Positions 31,299 through 44,332 of a DNA stretch of 64,000 bases are shown piece after piece (position 1 is the first letter of the stretch; each line of letters begins with the position of its first letter). The position numbers were made by a program, and so were the translations under genes. The DNA comes from Todiramphus chloris collaris (Eukaryota > Chordata > Aves > Coraciiformes > Alcedinidae). The DNA lies in contig JANVCC010000174.1 of assembly GCA_025345505.1 (NCBI GenBank), positions 2,168,656-2,232,655 of the forward strand, in the 5' to 3' direction. A model generated the notes under the pieces. That model was given only the letters and a program-made list of their open reading frames with translations. It had not been told where the DNA came from and did not search any database.

Positions 31299-34200
31299 GT
31301 AAGTGAAGTGACTTTAAAAAGCAAGCTTTACCACTGATCTGGGACTGTAGGAACAGGGAAACAACTCAAGGGAAGGAGAGCTCAAATCAAATATGGTGCT
31401 GAGAGGAAGGTGGGGTGGAAGGGGATGTGAGGGGGAAGCTGCATCTCCCTGCTGAGTGTATGTAGAGGAAAAAATTAGGAGTAGAAAACGAAGTTGTGTG
31501 GTGAGTCATGACATTCAGTTACATCTCTGGGTAAATAATGCATTGCTTCAAACCAGGCATTTAGAACTGAGGTTTTCTTTGATGGTTGCAAATAGTAGCA
31601 GAAGGTTTTGGCTGTTCCCTTGGCTAAATGCACAGCCCTGGAAATATTGGTAAAAATACGTTCACATCTTCTAGTAAGCTATGTTGGAACGTCCACAGTT
31701 TTAAGAAAGCAAACTGAAAGTTTTTAAGTGTGGAAATGGATGCTTTCATGTGTAAATACTCACATAGGGTCCCATATCAACAACTCCTAGTTTGTGCTTC
31801 TGTGGCCTAGAGCAAACTAGAGCTACAGAAGGAACTTTTATTGGGAATTAACCCATACTTGGAGAAGGGATATTCAGCATGCTCTTTCATTTCACAGTTC
31901 TTTCAGTCTCCCTGGGAATTGTCCAACCATTTTTTTTATTGGCTGTGTTTGGAAGACAAAACTGATACTAGACTGTATCTTCGTTATTTTTCAGGTTCAA
32001 AGTTTGACTTATTTTTTCCATTTCTGTAGTTCAGTAAACACAGAGAATGCCCAGCCTTGGAGAGGCTGTTGTTTAGGGACGTATTTCTATGAGCACTTGA
32101 GTAAAAGATTAATAACCTGTAATGGCTTAGCAAGGTCTCTGCCAGCTGAAAGTTGTATCGTTTCCTGCAATGCAGAAAACACAATTACCTGTGGACCTTG
32201 ATTTCTAGAGATATTGTTGAGAAAAGTAGTATTTTGAGTGGGGATTAGATAGGCATATAAATAATAAATACTCACATTGTTACATGGTAGATTTACTGGT
32301 TTATATGCAGATAGGAATCTCTATGCTCCAGGGCACAACCAACCACTACCTGCTTGCAGTTAGGAAGAAAATCCCTGTGGGGACATATTTTTATGGAATT
32401 GCCTATTTATGAGGCTTCTTGTGCCTTGCTCTGAAGTGTCTCAAACTGTCCCCATGTCCGAGATGGAGTTGGGCTGGGTAACCTCCTTGGGTCAATCGGG
32501 TTTACGTTCATAGCGGGTGTTGGCAGGGAAGTCCTAGGAGGCTGTCTTGGTGGTGTATGGTGCTGAGCTCTGGGGGGCAAAACCAAAGCAGGAGATCCTG
32601 TCATATCTTAGAGTACGTTACAGTGGGGTTTGCAACAGCATTTGTGTATTGTTGTGGAGCAATCTGACAAGGCAAGGCGTTGATGAAGTGCCGTGGTGGC
32701 CTTCATCTCTGATACTCAGCACCATGCCTGACCCTCCGACTCTGTCCCTTTTCTGCAATGCTTTTTAGTTTTGAGGGTGTGGGTGCTAAATGAGCTGTGT
32801 TGGTGTTCAGGTTGGGTGTCTAATGGGTGATTTCTCTGACAAATGCCATTTATGCAAGTTGTCAGTGCAGCTGTAAATCTGCTTTCTGTGTAGAAGCAGC
32901 TGTTAATTCTTACAGCTATTAGAAAATGACTGAGCCTGAAAAGATCAATGAAATGACAGAGCAGAGCACTTAGTGATCAGCTAATTACTGAAACTAGCCA
33001 GCTCTCCAAATGTAGCTTTTTCTTCATTTGGGTGCAGGCAGTTCTGGTTTTTGCTTTTCTTTTCCTTTTAATTCTAGCCTTTTACATCTGTATTTTGTCT
33101 TTGGAATGTGAAGAGGTTTCTCCCCAAAAAGGAGCTGATTTCAGGTTGCTTGATTACTCTTGACCTGTGTGTGTTCTGCTGCTTTGAATACCTGATTTTA
33201 GATGCTGTGCTTTTGGAAGTCCCAGTAACACGTGTTCCAGGATGAGCTGTTGGTGGTTTGTCTATAAAACCAAAACTTCATCCTCAACTTGATGTGCTTT
33301 TCTGAGGTAGTGGTTTGTCTCCCATGGAAAGGATGGGAAATGTGCGTGGTACCTTGAAGTGACAGCTTGCTATAGTTGGGAATACTGTGCTGTGATCCCT
33401 TAACTGACTTGCAGAAATGTGTGAGGGGATCCAGTTTTAAGCCAAACAAGCTCGAGCTGTGGATTGCATCTACACAGGTTTCTGTTTGAGTGATTTTTAC
33501 TTTGTGTTCAGCGTATGGTGCTCGGTGCATTGGGAATCTGTTTTCTGTGTCTTCACGTGGTCTGTTTGCAAAACAAATGTCAAAACTCCCAGACCCCATA
33601 ACCACCCCAAACTGCTGTGGTGGATGTGGAGTAAGAGGCCCTTTTGTTCTTGGACCACACAGTGCTGAAGGAAAGGACTCTGGCCTTTATTTTTTCACTG
33701 AAAGCCTGCTGAGTGTAAGTTTTGCTTGGGAAATATCAACTGTAATTCTGTTGTTGATGATTCTGTGGTCTGGAAATGGTAAATGTGTGTGTTTTGGGAT
33801 GACTTTTTTCTTTGCAGTATTTATCAAGCTGGCTGTTTGGGGTTTTTTTCCATAGATTTTGGTAAAAGTTTACACAGTGTTTCAGTAATTCACATACCAG
33901 TGAGAAAAATCTGTTTGAGGAATACAAACCTAAACTTTTCTTAAAGCTAGGGGCTGGGTTTGTCACCTTGAGCAGAGTGTTAATCAAGCGAGTAGACCTG
34001 AAATGTGTTCATGCCTCTCAAGAGTGTGGAATCCATCCACTAAGCTTGTATAGCCAGCTGAGGAAGACAATTCATTTTATACTAAGTACTTTAAAATAAT
34101 TAATTTCATGTGTCTCCAGAGAAGTCACTGCTCTGACACTAATTCCACTAATGTGGAACCACACTCAAACTTTCAGTGCCCCAAACGGCCAGATGAGACC

Positions 34201-36057
34201 CATCCTTGCCCGAAGAAGAATGCTGGGTGAGGTGTGTACACCCTGAAATCAGTTTAGAAGCATTTCAAAGTGTATACAATAGCAGAATAACAGACAAGGA
34301 AAATCAGACCTGATGGACTGCTCCAGAAAGGCAGTAACTGCTCCTGCCTGAGTTAAGCTGTTGGTTTGGGAATTTGAGTCAGAAATCAGCTCTGCCTGTT
34401 GAAGAAATTCACAGCAAAGCTGCTTGGGTTTTTTGTCCTGTTTAACTAGGTTTAGCACTATTAAATATAATCAGCTATCCTCCTGAAGGGGGCAACTGGG
34501 GGCTGTTTGTATGGTGTGCCCATGTGATGTGCCACAGATGCTTACTGTACCTCTTACTGCATCACAGCGCAGTTGGTTTGGGCCAGTATTCCGAGGAAAG
34601 CGTTACGGAAGGTGCTGAGCACGCTCACTTTGTGCCAGGGTTGTCATGTGTTGAAGTGCCTTGCAGTGCATTCTTTTTCAACAAACAGATAAAAACCCTC
34701 CCAAGCCTGTAGTTAGATAAATGAATGTATAACTTGCTTGGCTTCTCTCTGGACGGTAGCACGTGTATTAATAGAATTCAGAATACGCTATTTCTGCATG
34801 TCCTCATCTCAATTTATCCTTGTATTAGAGGGCACCATAAAAGCTGAGAACTTTTTCTCAAGACCATGTGAACCTGAAGGGAGAAAACACCAATCCATCA
34901 GCAACAAAAAAATCCAGAGGAGTTTCAGCTGCAGCTGAAAGGAAGACTGAATACGTTTGGTCTTGTAGGTGTTCTCACTTCAGTTGGCCAGCTCGTAAAG
35001 ACTGGGCGATGTATTTGGAGTAGTTACCTTTTTCTGGGCTGGAGTCTGGGCAAAATTGGTCAGTCTTGTTTTGAAAGTGTTGACTCCTGTAATAGTTTCA
35101 TAACAGAAGTGAGGTGATAGAAAGGCATGGTGGGTTTGTGTCTGGATCTTTTTGGTGTTACTTCTTTGTTTGTTTGTTTTTAAAGCAGTTTATAAAACTT
35201 CATTGTGTTTCTGGAAGTTTTCAATGTGTAGCCTCGTAGAGCTTAGTGTTTAAAAAACCAAACAGAAACCCAGGAGCTTTTATCATGGATGATCGTGTTT
35301 GGTTTTTAAATTTCTTTTTTTTTTTTTCCCCAAGCTTGAGTCAAGCTCCTGTATCCTGTATCTTAGGGAGTGGTACCTTGATTATAAATGAGCTTTGGTA
35401 GCATCCAATAGTTTCAGCAGAGCTGCAGTAGCTGAAATGTTCATGCTGCTGAAGGGTTGAGTTGTTATTGTGGGTTCACTGAAGGAGTCAGGCTTTGTTG
35501 GTGAAGGTTCACTTCAAAATTTGAGAAACTTTTTTATCCTTTTCTGGCCTTCCAGTAAATTCAGGCATCTTGGATGCTCTAAAATGGAGAAAAATATACT
35601 AATGAAAGCATTTTATGCTGCGGAGGGTAGGGATATTACCAGCATAAAAATGGGTAGCTAAGAATTTTTTTGAGGAAATTATGTTAATTAAAGGGAATGC
35701 AAATATCAAGGATGATGAAGGAAGTTCAAAGAGTGAGTCAGGTCTGGCTTCTCTTGGGCTCACGTTGTGTTCACACGTGCTTGAAAGTGGCAGTGGCACC
35801 CTGGCTGAGAATTCATATGCTTTAAATGTTCTCCTATATTACATTATTGACAGGTGGAATAAAAGTATCTTGTGAATCAGCTTGCTGCTTCATTTCCTAA
35901 CAAATAACTTGCATATTAGAACGTGAAGCTGATGTCACTTGCATCTGTGAAAACCTTTCAGCCTTTTCATCCATGTAATGTTTTTTTTAAAAGCGAATCC
36001 CCAAGTAGGAAGAAAAAGCTTTTAGAGGGCACTTTTTTTTTTTTAATTTATTTTTTA

Positions 36058-36512
36058 TCCAACCCCCCTGTGAGAGCAGGGTCACCCAGGGCAGGACACA
36101 CAGGAACAGATCCAGGGGGGGTTGGAAAGGCTCCAGAGCAGGAGACTCCCCAGCCTCTCTGGGCAGCCTGGGCCAGGCTCTGGCACTCTCACACCAAACA
36201 AGTTTCTCCTCATGTTGAGGTGGAACTCCCTGTGTTCCACTCTGTGACCATCACTCGTGTCCTGTCACAGGGCATGAGTGGAAAGAGCCTGGCCCCTTCT
36301 GCTTGCCCCCCACCCTGCAGAGATTTGGAACAATTGCTCAGCTCCCCTCTCAGGCTTCTCCTCTCCAGCTGAACAGCCCCAGGGCTCTCAGCCTTTCCTC
36401 ACCAGAGATGTTCCAGTCCCTTCAGCATCCTCATAGCCTCTGTTGGACCCTCTCTCTAGTAATTTCCCTGTCCCTCTTGAAGTGGGGAGCCCAGAACTGA
36501 AGCAGCGCTCAG
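36058..36512 (-). mobile_element. CR1 LINE fragment (antisense body)
   Basis: About 450 bp matching the reverse complement of the CR1 LINE 3' half. It starts with ccctgtgagagcagggtcac (just upstream of the CR1 3' terminus) and runs through gcagcctgggccaggctctg, cctcatgttgaggtggaact, and tgaacagccccagggctctc, to aagtggggagcccagaactg. The 3'-terminal 40-50 bp expected at its left end are absent. A plus-strand frame of 149 codons (35923-36372) passes through it but is read antisense to the element and is not a gene. The relation to the following sense fragment is described in the findings. Confidence 0.9.
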
Positions 36513-36518
36513 TTCTGC

Positions 36519-36542
36519 TCCCTTCCAACCCCTACCATCCTA
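36519..36542 (+). mobile_element. CR1 3'-terminal piece in sense orientation
   Basis: The string cccttccaacccctaccatc followed by ctac matches the sense-strand last bases of CR1 (ccttccaacccctaccattctatg in the consensus I know). It is in the opposite orientation to the adjacent CR1 body and is precisely the part missing from that body's far end. It is followed by A-rich sequence instead of the usual octamer repeats. Confidence 0.6.
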
Positions 36543-36553
36543 CACTTCCAAAT

Positions 36554-36593
36554 AAAAAAAAAAAAAAAAAAGAAAAAGAAAAAAGAAAAAGAA
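36554..36593 (+). repeat. A-rich tract (A18 then GAAAAA-type repeats)
   Basis: Eighteen A followed by imperfect gaaaaa/gaaaaaa units, directly downstream of the sense CR1 terminal piece. Confidence 0.95.
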
Positions 36594-36649
36594 GCACCCT
36601 CTAACAGCTTTTTCTTCCTAGTTTGTGATCAGCTTTAAAAAAACCCAAG

Positions 36650-36800
36650 CCGTTGCTGCGTGTTGGTGTCGGAGGAGCGCTGGCGGGAGGGGGTTCCCCC
36701 GGGCGGGCTGCGCAGCGTTGGCCGTGCCGGATCCCCCCGCCAAGGCCCCTCTCCGTGCGCCCTTCCTCCCGGCGCGGTATTTACGGAAACACGGGGCTGA
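36650..36800. promoter_or_regulatory. CpG-rich block 3 (intragenic)
   Basis: About 150 bp with around 19 CpG by hand count, about 60 bp downstream of the A-rich tract that ends the composite CR1. No open frame resembles a known protein. Confidence 0.4.
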
Positions 36801-37117
36801 GATTGCTCGTGGATGAGGGAGGGTCACAGCACATGCTCAGTCCTGTCAGTCCGAGGGCGAAGTTTCTGCGTTCTGCGTGCAGGCTTAGGTCATAGCACAA
36901 GCTCAGTGAAAGCTCTCCGAGGTCTCTCAGACTGCATGTGCCTCCATTTTGAGTTGGTAGAGTGGAAAAGGCAGAGTTTTGGCTGTTAGAGTAGAGGGCT
37001 CAGGAATACATCCAAACCCACAAGAGCCTGTCATAGTCATGGATGATCCATTCAGCCCCTGCAGGTAGGCTGCGTCACTCTGGCCTCCCCTAAACAGTGA
37101 TGGGGTTGTGTGGTTTG

Positions 37118-37134
37118 TTTTTTTTTTTTTTTTT
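37118..37134 (+). repeat. Poly-T tract (T17)
   Basis: Homopolymer of 17 T read directly. Confidence 0.95.
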
Positions 37135-38752
37135 GCTGTTATTTGTGAGTTCTGCAATGTTTCTGAAATCATTTCATGACTGTTGCATGTTCCTCAGAGC
37201 CTCGTCAGCACGGCAGCTCCCCCGGTGCATGAGGGCACTGAGCGGGGATCCTGGCTGAGGGGGGCACGTGGCGAGCGCTGGAGCTGTGCGGGCTCAGGGG
37301 CTTGGCTTGGGGTTTTTTTTTATTATGATGATTATTTCTCTCTCCCTCCCCCCTTCCCCCCCTCTTCGTGGTGCAGTTTGGATTCCAGGCGTGCTGTCTG
37401 CCTGCCAACCTTCTGGCGGGTCCGTGGGGAGCCGCAGAGGAGCTCTGCGGGATGCGGCGTTGCCGGAGTGGCTATGGGGGGATGCTGGGGCCTGCAGCAG
37501 GCTGCTTAGATAACGTTCCAGGAGGGTCGTGGACCAGCAGCCATTGGCTGCTCTGAGGGATGGGTGGTTCTGGCGCTGATTGAGGGGCAGTGATCCCGCT
37601 GCTACTTCCTCAAGTGCTCAGGAAAAAGCCCCAGCAGCCAGCGTGCTTCTGCCTGCCTGGCGGTACCGTGCGAATAACCCTGAAAGCGTCTGAAATGCAG
37701 CGACGCTGCCTTGTGTGCCGAGCTGCTGGTCACATGGCAGCTCTGAAGGGACAGCAAAGCACCTTTTTAGACTGATCCGAAGAAAACAGAGGACTTGGGC
37801 TCTACAGTTCTGTGCAGTGATAGCGTGGTTGCAAGTGGCTTTGAGGTCCTCGTGGGACAGGCATCATTGACTTGTTGCTGCTCAGTAAGCAGTGGGATTG
37901 AGAGGACTCGAGGGTGTTGAGTGGGAATAAACTCGATTCTGCAGCGTGTTCCCCTTCACAGCTGTGCCTGAACTTGTGCCAAGCCGGGGGCTGCTCCGGC
38001 CCCTCTGCCTGGCCCGTTGGCCCGTCGAGCTGATGGCTGCACCGTGGGGTCTGCTGCTGGGGGGATGCTTCAGGCAGGGCAGTGTGTTTCTGATTTACTG
38101 GACTGTGTTGAGTTTGAAGGTGGCAGGACAGTCTGTGCTGCTTGTAGTGCCACCTCTGGAACATTACAGCAGGAGGTTGACTTTCAGCCTTGCACATCTA
38201 GTCAGTCACTCACCTGTGCAGTGGGCATCGCTGGGGTGCCTTCCTTCTCTTGCCAGAACCTGAGGAGTGAATGATGAATAAAGCTGTGTATTTTTGCCCA
38301 CCTTGGTACCATGTCCACATCCATATATTTTCACAAGTTTCATTCCCTTTTGCATTTCTTTTTATACCTATAAAGCATAAAAATCAGGAGCAGCTGGTTA
38401 GTGGGGGTCACTGGTCATTTGTGCCACTGGCTGAAGCAAGGGCAAGCTGCTGATTATAGAGCATAATTCCCTTGAACTTCAGTCTGACTGAATCACCTGG
38501 TAGTTGAAAGGGCTGTCTCCTTAGGCCTAGGCTTTAGAAACATTCTTATTCCTGGTAAAGGAGCCACTTGGATGTGTACAGGAATGTGACCCTGCAGGAA
38601 TACAGGGATCTGACACCTCGTGTCCTTAGCACTTGTTTCAAATGCTGACTTAGAAGCAGAAGAGAATGCGTTAAGGGATGGGGAGGGTACAGAGTGTTCT
38701 GCTTTGTGATCTTTTTCCGTGGTAATTTGTGGATGAATTTAAAAAATATTTA

Positions 38753-38765
38753 GGGGGGGGGGGGG
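38753..38765 (+). repeat. Poly-G tract (G13)
   Basis: Homopolymer of 13 G, rare in vertebrate DNA; may also be a site of assembly length error. Confidence 0.95.
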
Positions 38766-39110
38766 AAGGCCACTTCTAAACTTAAAATTGGTCATGCTTA
38801 CTTTAAAATACAAGGTTGACTTAGAAAAACCAAAAACACCTCTAGGTTTTAACAAAACCAAATCTGCTAGTCAAACATAAGTATTACATTACTGCTGGAA
38901 TGATGTGCCAAAGGAGGCATTCTTCACTTGATCACTTGCACGTGAGAACTCGTGGATGTGATGTTGCACTGATTCCCAGAAATCCCCCTTGAAGGATGGA
39001 TGCCTCTGGTGCCTGTGCCACGCTGCTGTGGAATCAGGTGGTTCCTGCTCCTAGCAAGTCTGTGAATATTTTTATTCCCTGTACTCCTCTCACAGCAGAT
39101 CTTCAGTGAT

Positions 39111-39124
39111 TATATATATATATA
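39111..39124 (+). repeat. (TA)7 microsatellite
   Basis: Seven TA units followed by ATTT-type repeats. Confidence 0.95.
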
Positions 39125-39289
39125 ATTTATTTATTTTTTTGAGATCTGAGTTTTTCCTTCCCACATGTTTCAACACAAATGGCTCTCACCTGCACTGCCA
39201 GCTGTGGGGTTGGTCAGCCAGTGTGTAATGCCAGCGGTTCCTTGGGTTTGTGTGTCGCTGTACGAGGCTGCTGCACTTGGATAGAACAA

Positions 39290-39410
39290 AACCTAACAAA
39301 AATCCCTTCCAAATACCCCAACACCACGAATAGAACGGCAGCCTCCTTCCTGTGCCAACCAACAAACAAAAAACCCCACAACATCCCCCAGAAACCAACC
39401 AACCAACCGA
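39290..39410 (+). repeat. A/C-rich low-complexity sequence
   Basis: Purine-poor, G-poor sequence with many aacc, aaac and caacc units (for example aaccaaccaacc near the end). No phase is conserved over its length. Confidence 0.75.
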
Positions 39411-41910
39411 AGAAGCCCTTGTTAGTAGAATGAAGGCTGCCTGCTGGAACCTGGGGTTCCGGGGAGGTCTTTAGACCCTTGCTCCTTGACCAGGCTGGCG
39501 AGTGTGCTTATGCAGTTGCTGCTCGTGGTGAAGTTCTCAGCTGGCTGGATGCCCAGAAGATTCTCTCCAGTTCAGAGACTGTTGATAGGTGGTCTGGTGA
39601 GCTACAGTTCCATTCCAAACAACTGCTGGGAGTTACAGATGTATTATAGGAAGTGCTTGTGTTTTGTCCTTTGGATGGAGGAATAGTGGCCAAGTATTTG
39701 ATTGTTTTGCTTTCCTTTGTTCTGGCTTCACTTTAGAGCTTTTTGCAAGACTTAAATCAGTAAGATTACCCCTTCCTGCTTCCTTCCAATTCTTTAGGCT
39801 GTAATTTGTTTTAATTAGAGCTTTGTATTTCCAGATGCATGGTGGAATGAGGGATATCTTCAAGCTTGTTTTATGCTTCACATTCTTCATGCTTATCACC
39901 TTTAAGACATGCTGTTGCTTCTCGATGTATCTGTTGCTGTCACTGAGCAGAATCAGTTCTGTTCTCGCTCAAACCAGGACAGTTGTCAAGCAAGCTAGGG
40001 ACTGAGTGGTAGATCATTGCATCTCACCTCGATGAAGCTTTGTATAAAAAATTAACTGCTAGATTGCTGCCTGGTTCCACTGTCCTGCTTATAAAGGGGT
40101 TGTGTTGAAATAATGCTGCGGGTAGAACACTGTTTTCACAGTGAGCATCTCCTCTGGGAAGTGCAGAGGTACTGCCTGGCCACCTTAGAAACTGTACAGG
40201 ATAAACACTTAAAGCAACATCATTCCACCTTGAATTCATTTCCTTATTTATTTATTTACTTAGCAGTGTAAATGTTGCTTGTAAATAAGTAACATTCTGG
40301 TTCTGTTAAAATCACACGTAGACCGGAGAAAGAACTTTGCATCGTGCAAAGATTTCCGAAGTAATTCTTTTTGAACTTGTGATCAAAATACTGGTGTCTT
40401 CCTTATTTGGAAGCAAGCAAATACTGACAAATAATAGAGAGGTGATTAATGAAATCTGCAAGCAAAAATGTACCCGCACAGGTAATTCCTCTGTGGAGAC
40501 ACTGCTTGTTCCTTTGCAGTAACTTTATCTCAGGATTATTATTGCTATTTTTTTTTTCCATCCTGCCTTTTGAGTAGGGCACAATACTTCTAAGGACTAT
40601 ATAGTCTCTTTTCTCATCCATAAACCCAATGAAAAATAACGTTATCTTGGAGAAGCTTTCCCTCTCTGACTCCAACTTCTGCAACTGCTTCCTTCTCCAA
40701 ACAGCAGCATGGGTGCAGAACACAGAGTCCTCCACTTCCTCCAAGTCCTGCCTCTGCAGGCAGTCAGCAGGTTTGAGCTTGTGCTGAAGATACAAATGTT
40801 AGTACATGTTTATTCATTCCAGCTTTAGATTGAGCAATCTCTAAAAAATGTTCCTGTACAAATGTGCTTGCCTGAAATATGGGTTTGTTTTTTCCCTCGG
40901 AACGCGGGTTCCTCGTGCATTTGTTACAACAGAGTTTAAAGTAAAGCTTAAACTTAATAGAGGCAGACCATTAGTAAGAATATTTGCATTAAGATATCTC
41001 TTCCAGTAAAGGGATTTTAAAATATTCCTTTTAAAAAAAGGTCTAAGGCCCAAGTGCAAACTGGCCACGTGAAATCGGGTGACTTCAAGTCATATTTTCA
41101 ACATGGAAAATAATTGTTGGGTTAAGAAAGGTTAAGAAGCCATTGTTTCATCTGTACGTTGATATAGGTCCCCATATGTAATGAAATGAAATTACATGTA
41201 GAGAAATGAATTACATGTAATGAAACAAAACAATAGAAGGAGCTCCTTGTCTTGAAGCCAGAACTGCTGTTTGGTCGTGAGGGGGGAGCTGGGCAAGGAG
41301 CCAGTCCTGGTGTTCTTGGGCACCTAAAGTTGTTTTTGGTTGAGTGGCCTGATCCTGCTATTGTCCCTTCTGCTTTTTGAACCTGTAATGTAGGAACGTA
41401 ACCTGCGTAAGAATGGTGGCCTGGGCTCAAACTGGGGATCCTTTTGGCTCAGTGTCCTGTCTCCCAGCGGTGACCAAAAGCAGATGCTCGGCGATAGTAA
41501 GGATAGAGCTGTGATGGCAGAGGCTTACTGCGTGTGTGGGCAGTGTCTTTTCCATCGATGGGGTCAAATCTTGATGACTTCAGTGCTGCAGAGGAGCAAA
41601 CGTCTGTAAAGGTCTGGTTTTATAGCACAGCCTTTGCAGACAGAGCCTTCATAGCACCAGTGAGGGAGGAGCGTGGCCAGGGAACCTCTGAAGTTTGTTT
41701 GAATAGGTGCACAGAATACGGTGAAGCCACGTCCCGCCGGCTGGGTCTCCTGAACGTCACACCAGTCCCTTGCAGGCCCTGATAAACTATCTTCTTTTCT
41801 AAAGCAGCTGAAGTTGGAGTGGTGTAATTTTGTTCTCTCCCATTTTGTACCTCTGGAGATGGAACAAAATGATCCTTGCCAGATGTTTTTTAGAACTGCC
41901 TCTAAAGAGC

Positions 41911-41925
41911 TTTTTTTTTTTTTTT
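41911..41925 (+). repeat. Poly-T tract (T15)
   Basis: Homopolymer of 15 T read directly. Confidence 0.95.
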
Positions 41926-44043
41926 GTCTTGAGTATTGGACAATTTACATAAGAGGATTTTTTAAAAAACCTTTTCTTGAAGGCTTCTCTTTCCTAACTG
42001 CTTCAGATTTATATTCATTTTGCAGAAATCACAAAAATCGAGGAATTTGCCTTCCTGCACCACGCTTTCAGTTTCTGTAACTGATTATTGTGCCAATAAT
42101 AGTGACTGTTTGGCTACATCACTGTTAAAGTCTGTGATTGCAATTTATAATTCATTCTGCCTATAATGCACGTGTATCAAGTGGGTTGGATTTTATTTAG
42201 ATAGCCACTGATTTTTCTTACCAGCCTTCATAAACCCCAGTGTTGTAAAATTCACTTAGTGCTGTAGCTCGTTACTGCTTATTAAAGAGAAAAAAGGACC
42301 CCCCCCAAGCCCTGCACATGCTACCTCTAAGCTGTCTTTCTTCTTACAAGTTTTGTCATAGAAAAATAGTGAGCTCTTCCAGCTGCTTTTGCCCACTTCC
42401 TTAGCTAGCAGCTTGTCCTTACGCTGTGATGGCTCGGGGCAGTGATCACTGTTCTGGTTCCCCTTCTGATCTCAACTTCTGAGAGCCCTGTGCCCTCTGT
42501 TCCAGGCTCTGTTCCAGGATGGGGAGAGCTACCTAGGCTGGTAGTGCTTGTGGGTTAAGTGCTGGAAGTTCTTTTGAAGTGTGAAGTTTGTGTCAGTGTC
42601 AGGCATGTGCTGCAGGAGGCAGTGGGTTTTAGCACATTGGTTTTGAAAACACGTTTTGGAGAGCTAAGGGAATCGGGCTGAGGGGTGATCTGTGGCTGGT
42701 GTAAAAGCCTTCTGCTGTTGGAGCATCCCTCTGCTCTACAGGTGACCTCAATGCACAGCATCAGGTGTGACTGCACCGAGCGGTTAAATGGGTAGCACAG
42801 GATGCTGTCCTGTATGGGATGTTTGGGTTGTGATATTTTTGTTTTGTTGGGTTTTTTGGTTTTTTTTTAAACTGAATGCTCCCATGAAGTTCTTCTGCTG
42901 CTTCCTGAGCTGTTGCTGCTGGTGGCAGGTGCTTCAGAAAGCCCGGGGACGTGCAGTATGTGGCAGAGAGCGTGGGGAGTGCGGCGACCGGAGCGGAAGG
43001 GAATGGACCCCCGGCTGTGCCTGGGGGAAATGAAACTCTGCAGCCCAGCGTGGTCCGTGGGACAGGGCTGTGGCACCGCCTCCCCCACCCCTGTCCCGGG
43101 CATCTAAGGCAGTATAAAAACCCGTGCAATTACTGCATAGCATGCTTCTTGCTGAACTTCAGTGGTACAAAAGGAAATCTGAAAGAAGCTGTTTCACAGG
43201 TTCGAAGATTCCACCTTGTACACGTGATCCCTGACCTCCAAGGTCCACCTTATGTATACCCCGTGGGCAGCTGCTTTCAGAAGCTTGGCTTTCTAGCAAA
43301 GATCTTCCCTAAACGTGCTGGGTAGAGAACTGCTTTGGATGCACGTCAAGGACAGGACAGTGCAGAGATCTGCAAATGCCTCTTGCTGTTGCCCCCAAAC
43401 TCTGGAGAGTTCTGCCGCGCGTTTCCAGCCCGGAATCCTGCGTGGCTCTGGCAGTGCCCCAGTAGCCATGAAGCCCTGAACCCAGGTTACCCTCCCGCTG
43501 ATCTGGAGTGCTTCGCTGCAGCTCGGCCTCTGTCTTAGGGCAGGTCTTGCTGCCGTGTTGAGTCCTCGGGGGCATTTCCCCGGGTGAAGGCTGCCAGCCG
43601 AGCCTGGGGTACGGTGTAGACAGGAAGGGAGCTGATGGTAATCAGCGAGGGTTAAACTTGTTTCTGTGTTGGAAATCGGGCAGGATCTGTCTTTGCCAGC
43701 CTTCCTTCCTCTCCTTTCTTCATTCTAAAGCTGATAAATGAAAGCTCTGTACCACCTTGTGCTGTCTCCTTTCTCATCCTCACCTCTGAACTGGGCTCTC
43801 TCAGCGGTGCTGCTTTTGGCCTTGAACCTCCAACCTCCCCTGTTGCTTTAGAATGGAGAGGACAAAGCTGTATTGAACTGAACATCCTCTCTCTTCCCTC
43901 TGAACCGTTTGGAGCAAGCCTCGCTCGGATTAGCGTGCTTGTTTTGCCCTGCTCTGCTCCACAAGCTTCTTGCCTTTTTGATATTCAGTCGCAGGCTTCC
44001 ATCTCCTTTCTGACCAGCCCTTGTTTACTTTGCAGAATACAAC

Positions 44044-44332
44044 GTTGTCATGGCAACAGGTTACTTCTCAAAGGGAACATCTTGTCATTATATTTAATCC
44101 ACTGCAGCTGAAGAGGACTGAAATATTAAGTTGTTGTTGCTATGGATACTGCTTTGTTACATCAGTTTCTTTTGTGTCAGATTTCATATACAGTGCTGGG
44201 GCTTCGTATTTTTTTTTTTCTCCCCTTTCCCATCAAATAAACACAGAGTGCCGTTCCATTATTATTGTAATTGCTCTCCACCAATATAATTTAGCTTAAA
44301 AATCTACAGTGCATTTTAGTTTCCATAGCAAG
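44044..44332. promoter_or_regulatory. Cluster of three RFX X-box-like motifs
   Basis: Motifs compared with the RFX consensus GTTGCCATGGCAAC: 44044-44057 GTTGTCATGGCAAC (one mismatch), 44136-44149 GTTGCTATGGATAC (three mismatches), and 44319-44332 GTTTCCATAGCAAG (three mismatches). All three have the same orientation and lie in a repeat-free AT-rich stretch of the 16.1-kb intron. RFX binding is inferred from the motif only. Confidence 0.4.

Noticed and set aside
35923-36372. 149-codon plus-strand open frame
   Set aside because: It runs through a CR1 LINE fragment in antisense, so the reading frame is a by-product of the repeat.
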